A stretch of 64,000 nt of DNA. Origin: Chitinophagaceae bacterium. GTDB lineage: Bacteria > Bacteroidota > Bacteroidia > Chitinophagales > Chitinophagaceae. The notes beneath the pieces are model-generated. The model was not told the DNA's origin. It saw nothing but the letters and a program-made list of their open reading frames with translations, and did not search any database. A program made the position numbers and the translations under genes. Of the stretch, positions 62,601-64,000 are shown piece after piece. Position 1 is the first letter of the stretch; each line of letters begins with the position of its first letter. The stretch lies in NCBI GenBank assembly GCA_019638615.1, contig JAHBTL010000029.1:1-64000 (forward strand). Direction: 5' to 3'.

Positions 62601-64000
62601 AGATAGCGGCGCTGCTGTTGGCGGTTACATGGTTAATGTCCCCTGCCATTGCCTGGATTGTTGGAAGACCCGGCAGGCGTATAAAAAAAATGCTGAGCAG
62701 CTCGCAACATGTTTTTTTGCAGAAACTGGCAAGAAGAACCTGGAGCTTTTTTGAAAAATTTGTGACTGCCGAAGACAACTGGCTTCCGCCGGATAATTAC
62801 CAGGAGAAGCCGGGACCTAAAATCGCGCATCGTACATCTCCCACCAATATCGGCTTGTCATTGCTTGCCAACTTAACGGCCTTTGATTTTGGTTATATTT
62901 CAGCCGGCAGGCTGCTTGACAGAACTTCAAGAACGCTGAATACAATACAGGCGCTTGAAAAATACAGGGGACACCTGTATAACTGGTATGATACAACCAC
63001 GCTGGCCTGCCTGTACCCGAGATATATCTCAACCGTTGACAGCGGAAATTTTGTGGGGCATATCCTTACTTTCCGGCAGGGATTGCTTCATCTGAAGTCG
63101 GCAAAAATTATTAATACCAATGCTTTCCGCGGGCTGCTTGACACGATGGATATATTGCTTGAAAAAGAAAGTGATCATGCCGGGTTCATTGCGTTGCGGA
63201 AAGAAATTGATATCATACACCAGGATCCGCCTCAATTGTTGCAGGAAGCCATGGATGGGATGGAGCGGATAAAAGCAGCGATTGCATCGCTTGCGGCAGG
63301 TCGCAGCAAAAACGAGCAGCGTGACCCTGGAAATACAAATGAATGGTTCAACCTGCTGGCCGTACAGGCAGAAGATATATATTCCGACCTGGCTACAATG
63401 GCGCCCTGGCTGCTGTTTCGTGCGCCTTCTGCCAGGTTGAAGCATGTATACGATGAAGTAGATAATATACCTGATTTGCACGGGTTAAGTGCTATACAGG
63501 GCGAAGCGATGCACAAAATAAGAGCCTATTACAGGCACGATAATACACCGGTTGAAAATGAATGGCTGGATGTGTTCGTATCATCTGTTATTAATGCTTC
63601 AGCAAGGGCAAAAGAAAGGGTGGTATTAATAGACGAACTGGCTGAGCTGTGTGCTGCGAACGCAATGGTTGAATACGATTTCCTGTATAGTAAAAGCCGT
63701 CACCTGCTTTCCATCGGGTACAATGCAGAGGAACATCGCCGGGATAACAGCTATTATGATTTGCTGGCTTCGGAAGCAAGGCTGGCCGATTTTGTGGCAA
63801 TTGCCCAGGATAAGCTGCCCCAGGAAAGCTGGTTCGCTTTGGGCCGGCAGCTTACCAATGTGGGCGGTACGCCTGTGCTTTTATCGTGGAGCGGGTCGAT
63901 GTTTGAATACCTGATGCCATTACTGGTGATGCCTTCGTATGAAAATACCTTGCTTGATCAAACACACAAGTCTGTTGTTCAGAAACAAATAGAATATGGC
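59651..64000 (+). CDS. NdvB-like cyclic beta-1,2-glucan synthase (3' partial)
   Basis: Open from the ATG at 59651 to the end of the window, exactly 1450 codons. Layout: an N-terminal cytosolic helical domain (about 1-430), two helices near 430-475, a GT84 glycosyltransferase domain (LVVVPAMLSGIKEIDELTEALEVR; DxD-type LDSDTRLPREA; HDLIEGAYARAGF; RRHRWIRGDWQ), several more helices, then the start of a second half that begins LPPDNYQEKPGPKIAHRTSPTNIGLSLLANLTAFDFGYI, as the carbohydrate-binding and GH94 phosphorylase part does. NdvB in Rhizobiales makes and cyclises beta-1,2-glucans from UDP-glucose in the inner membrane. The GH94 end is beyond the window. Osmoregulation or envelope role is inferred. 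Confidence 0.85.
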   Translation, partial: MKLYNKKARKERLSESLPQAISSFTRNLLTPLFSHNVFDRYSDEKAPLRSELFTQQQMEQLARSMARQHILIKGQPSERMLKRLNENEAVLVEVHQLLTETVKINRRIVPAGEWLLDNFYLIEEQIYTGKKHLPKKYSKGLPQLANGSSAGLPRVYDMIVELISHSDGRVDMESLSEFIRAYQSVISLQLGELWAIPIMLRLALIENLRRLSTQIAIDILHKNQADYWADRMIETAEKKPRDLVVIIADMAKSNPPVEGSFVAELIRRLQGRGASLALPLSWIEQQLQDTGITSNEIVNIENQKQAVQQVSVSNSIGSMRFLNNTDWRGFVERESIVEKILSEDPSHVYAEMDFYTKDRYRHVVEQVSKYSTLTEEQVARLAIEFSRGDGRLGHVGYYLIDKGIEKVETAADVRLPFTKRLRKKASGTALLNYILAIAAGTSLLVWPLISFANYAYTWQLVLFVIVCILAVSQSVTVMVNWVCTLFIRPNPLPRMNFAAGIPESCRTLVVVPAMLSGIKEIDELTEALEVRFVANRGKNIHFALLSDFTDAGTQNTPADEVLLEHAIKRIEELCNKYAEAAPGAFMFFHRPRVWNAREKKWMGYERKRGKLEQLNALLRGDASHFMTVIGDQAIFSLIKYIITLDSDTRLPREAAWKMAATLAHPLNKAVYNDNKKRVTEGYTILQPRVSNSLPGATASFYARIHGNEPGIDPYTRITSDVYQDLFAEGSFIGKGIYEIDMFSKALEKRFPENRILSHDLIEGAYARAGFLSDVQLYEEYPGSYFTDMKRRHRWIRGDWQIAAWLFPQVPAPEKQFRKNPLSALSKWKIFDNLRRSLAPIALLLLLINGWVTGRGLWWTCITVFLLMLPVLVRLLYELCNKPADIDFYRHILYTLQNTRDTFYRSLLDFVFIPYEAYLNAHAILLTVWRMFISKKRLLEWNPYRSSSSRYNTSSLASSYATMWIAPFFSMALGAYLWYIPSSEKIAALLLAVTWLMSPAIAWIVGRPGRRIKKMLSSSQHVFLQKLARRTWSFFEKFVTAEDNWLPPDNYQEKPGPKIAHRTSPTNIGLSLLANLTAFDFGYISAGRLLDRTSRTLNTIQALEKYRGHLYNWYDTTTLACLYPRYISTVDSGNFVGHILTFRQGLLHLKSAKIINTNAFRGLLDTMDILLEKESDHAGFIALRKEIDIIHQDPPQLLQEAMDGMERIKAAIASLAAGRSKNEQRDPGNTNEWFNLLAVQAEDIYSDLATMAPWLLFRAPSARLKHVYDEVDNIPDLHGLSAIQGEAMHKIRAYYRHDNTPVENEWLDVFVSSVINASARAKERVVLIDELAELCAANAMVEYDFLYSKSRHLLSIGYNAEEHRRDNSYYDLLASEARLADFVAIAQDKLPQESWFALGRQLTNVGGTPVLLSWSGSMFEYLMPLLVMPSYENTLLDQTHKSVVQKQIEYG

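Overview
The window reads as a chromosomal segment of a Bacteroidota bacterium, most likely family Chitinophagaceae. Evidence: promoter cores of the TAnnTTTG type (upstream of rpsJ it is preceded by TTTG at 20 bp spacing), RHS proteins of the Chitinophagaceae type (hinge YVAMGNxP...TGGC), an exosortase N system, DUF4142, DUF4304, ORF6N and RDD proteins, and a Bacteroidota-style S10-spc operon in which map follows secY. The taxonomic call is inference from gene content; there is no rRNA in the window.

Layout. 1-7.1 kb: an RHS/polymorphic-toxin graveyard. It holds the C-terminal end of one RHS toxin with a small membrane protein behind it, a second RHS tip with a PD-(D/E)XK-like nuclease toxin and its DUF4304 immunity partner, four copies of a ~112-bp repeat, several decayed RHS pieces, a broken XRE repressor and an outer-membrane barrel remnant. 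7.1-12.6 kb: an exosortase N (XrtN) cassette (small membrane protein, VIT-domain protein with PEP-CTERM-like tail, exosortase fused to an EpsI-like domain, DUF2236 oxygenase) bounded by a perfect 28-bp direct repeat. 12.6-25 kb: housekeeping and metabolic genes (CvfB-like, EamA transporter, a minus-strand sugar/polyol cluster with SDR, medium-chain dehydrogenase, hexulose-phosphate-synthase-like enzyme and MFS; Ogt; split YeeE/YedE; XRE plus membrane protein pair; truncated ORF6N).

25.3-38.3 kb: the S10-spc ribosomal operon from rpsJ through secY and map, 23 genes on the plus strand with a recognisable promoter. It lacks the str genes in front and the infA-rpmJ-rpsM-rpsK-rpsD-rpoA-rplQ block behind. 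Its intercistronic gaps carry dispersed palindromic AT-rich repeats and a 306-nt gap separates rpsJ from rplC. 38.3-45.6 kb: a ClC channel/antiporter divergent from a Crp/Fnr regulator with an FNR-type palindrome between them, an acyltransferase, a BaiN-like flavoprotein, a MITE-like element and a sugar MFS.

46.6-50.8 kb: a compact biosynthetic cluster (UbiA prenyltransferase, type III polyketide synthase, methyltransferase, FAD oxidoreductase), predicted to make a prenylated or reduced aromatic polyketide; the product is unknown. 50.9-64 kb: Gfo/Idh/MocA oxidoreductase with Tat-like signal, PrmC, a MutS-like ATPase, rhomboid protease, RDD protein, MBL hydrolase, SET-domain protein, DUF4142 lipoprotein, low-affinity iron permease-like protein, and the first 1450 codons of a giant NdvB-like cyclic beta-1,2-glucan synthase that runs off the window.

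The best candidates for something undescribed are the repeat-bounded XrtN cassette, the type III PKS/UbiA cluster, the 44.1-44.3 kb palindromic element with apparent target duplication, the three-copy repeat with a variable hairpin payload, and the RHS recombination repeats.
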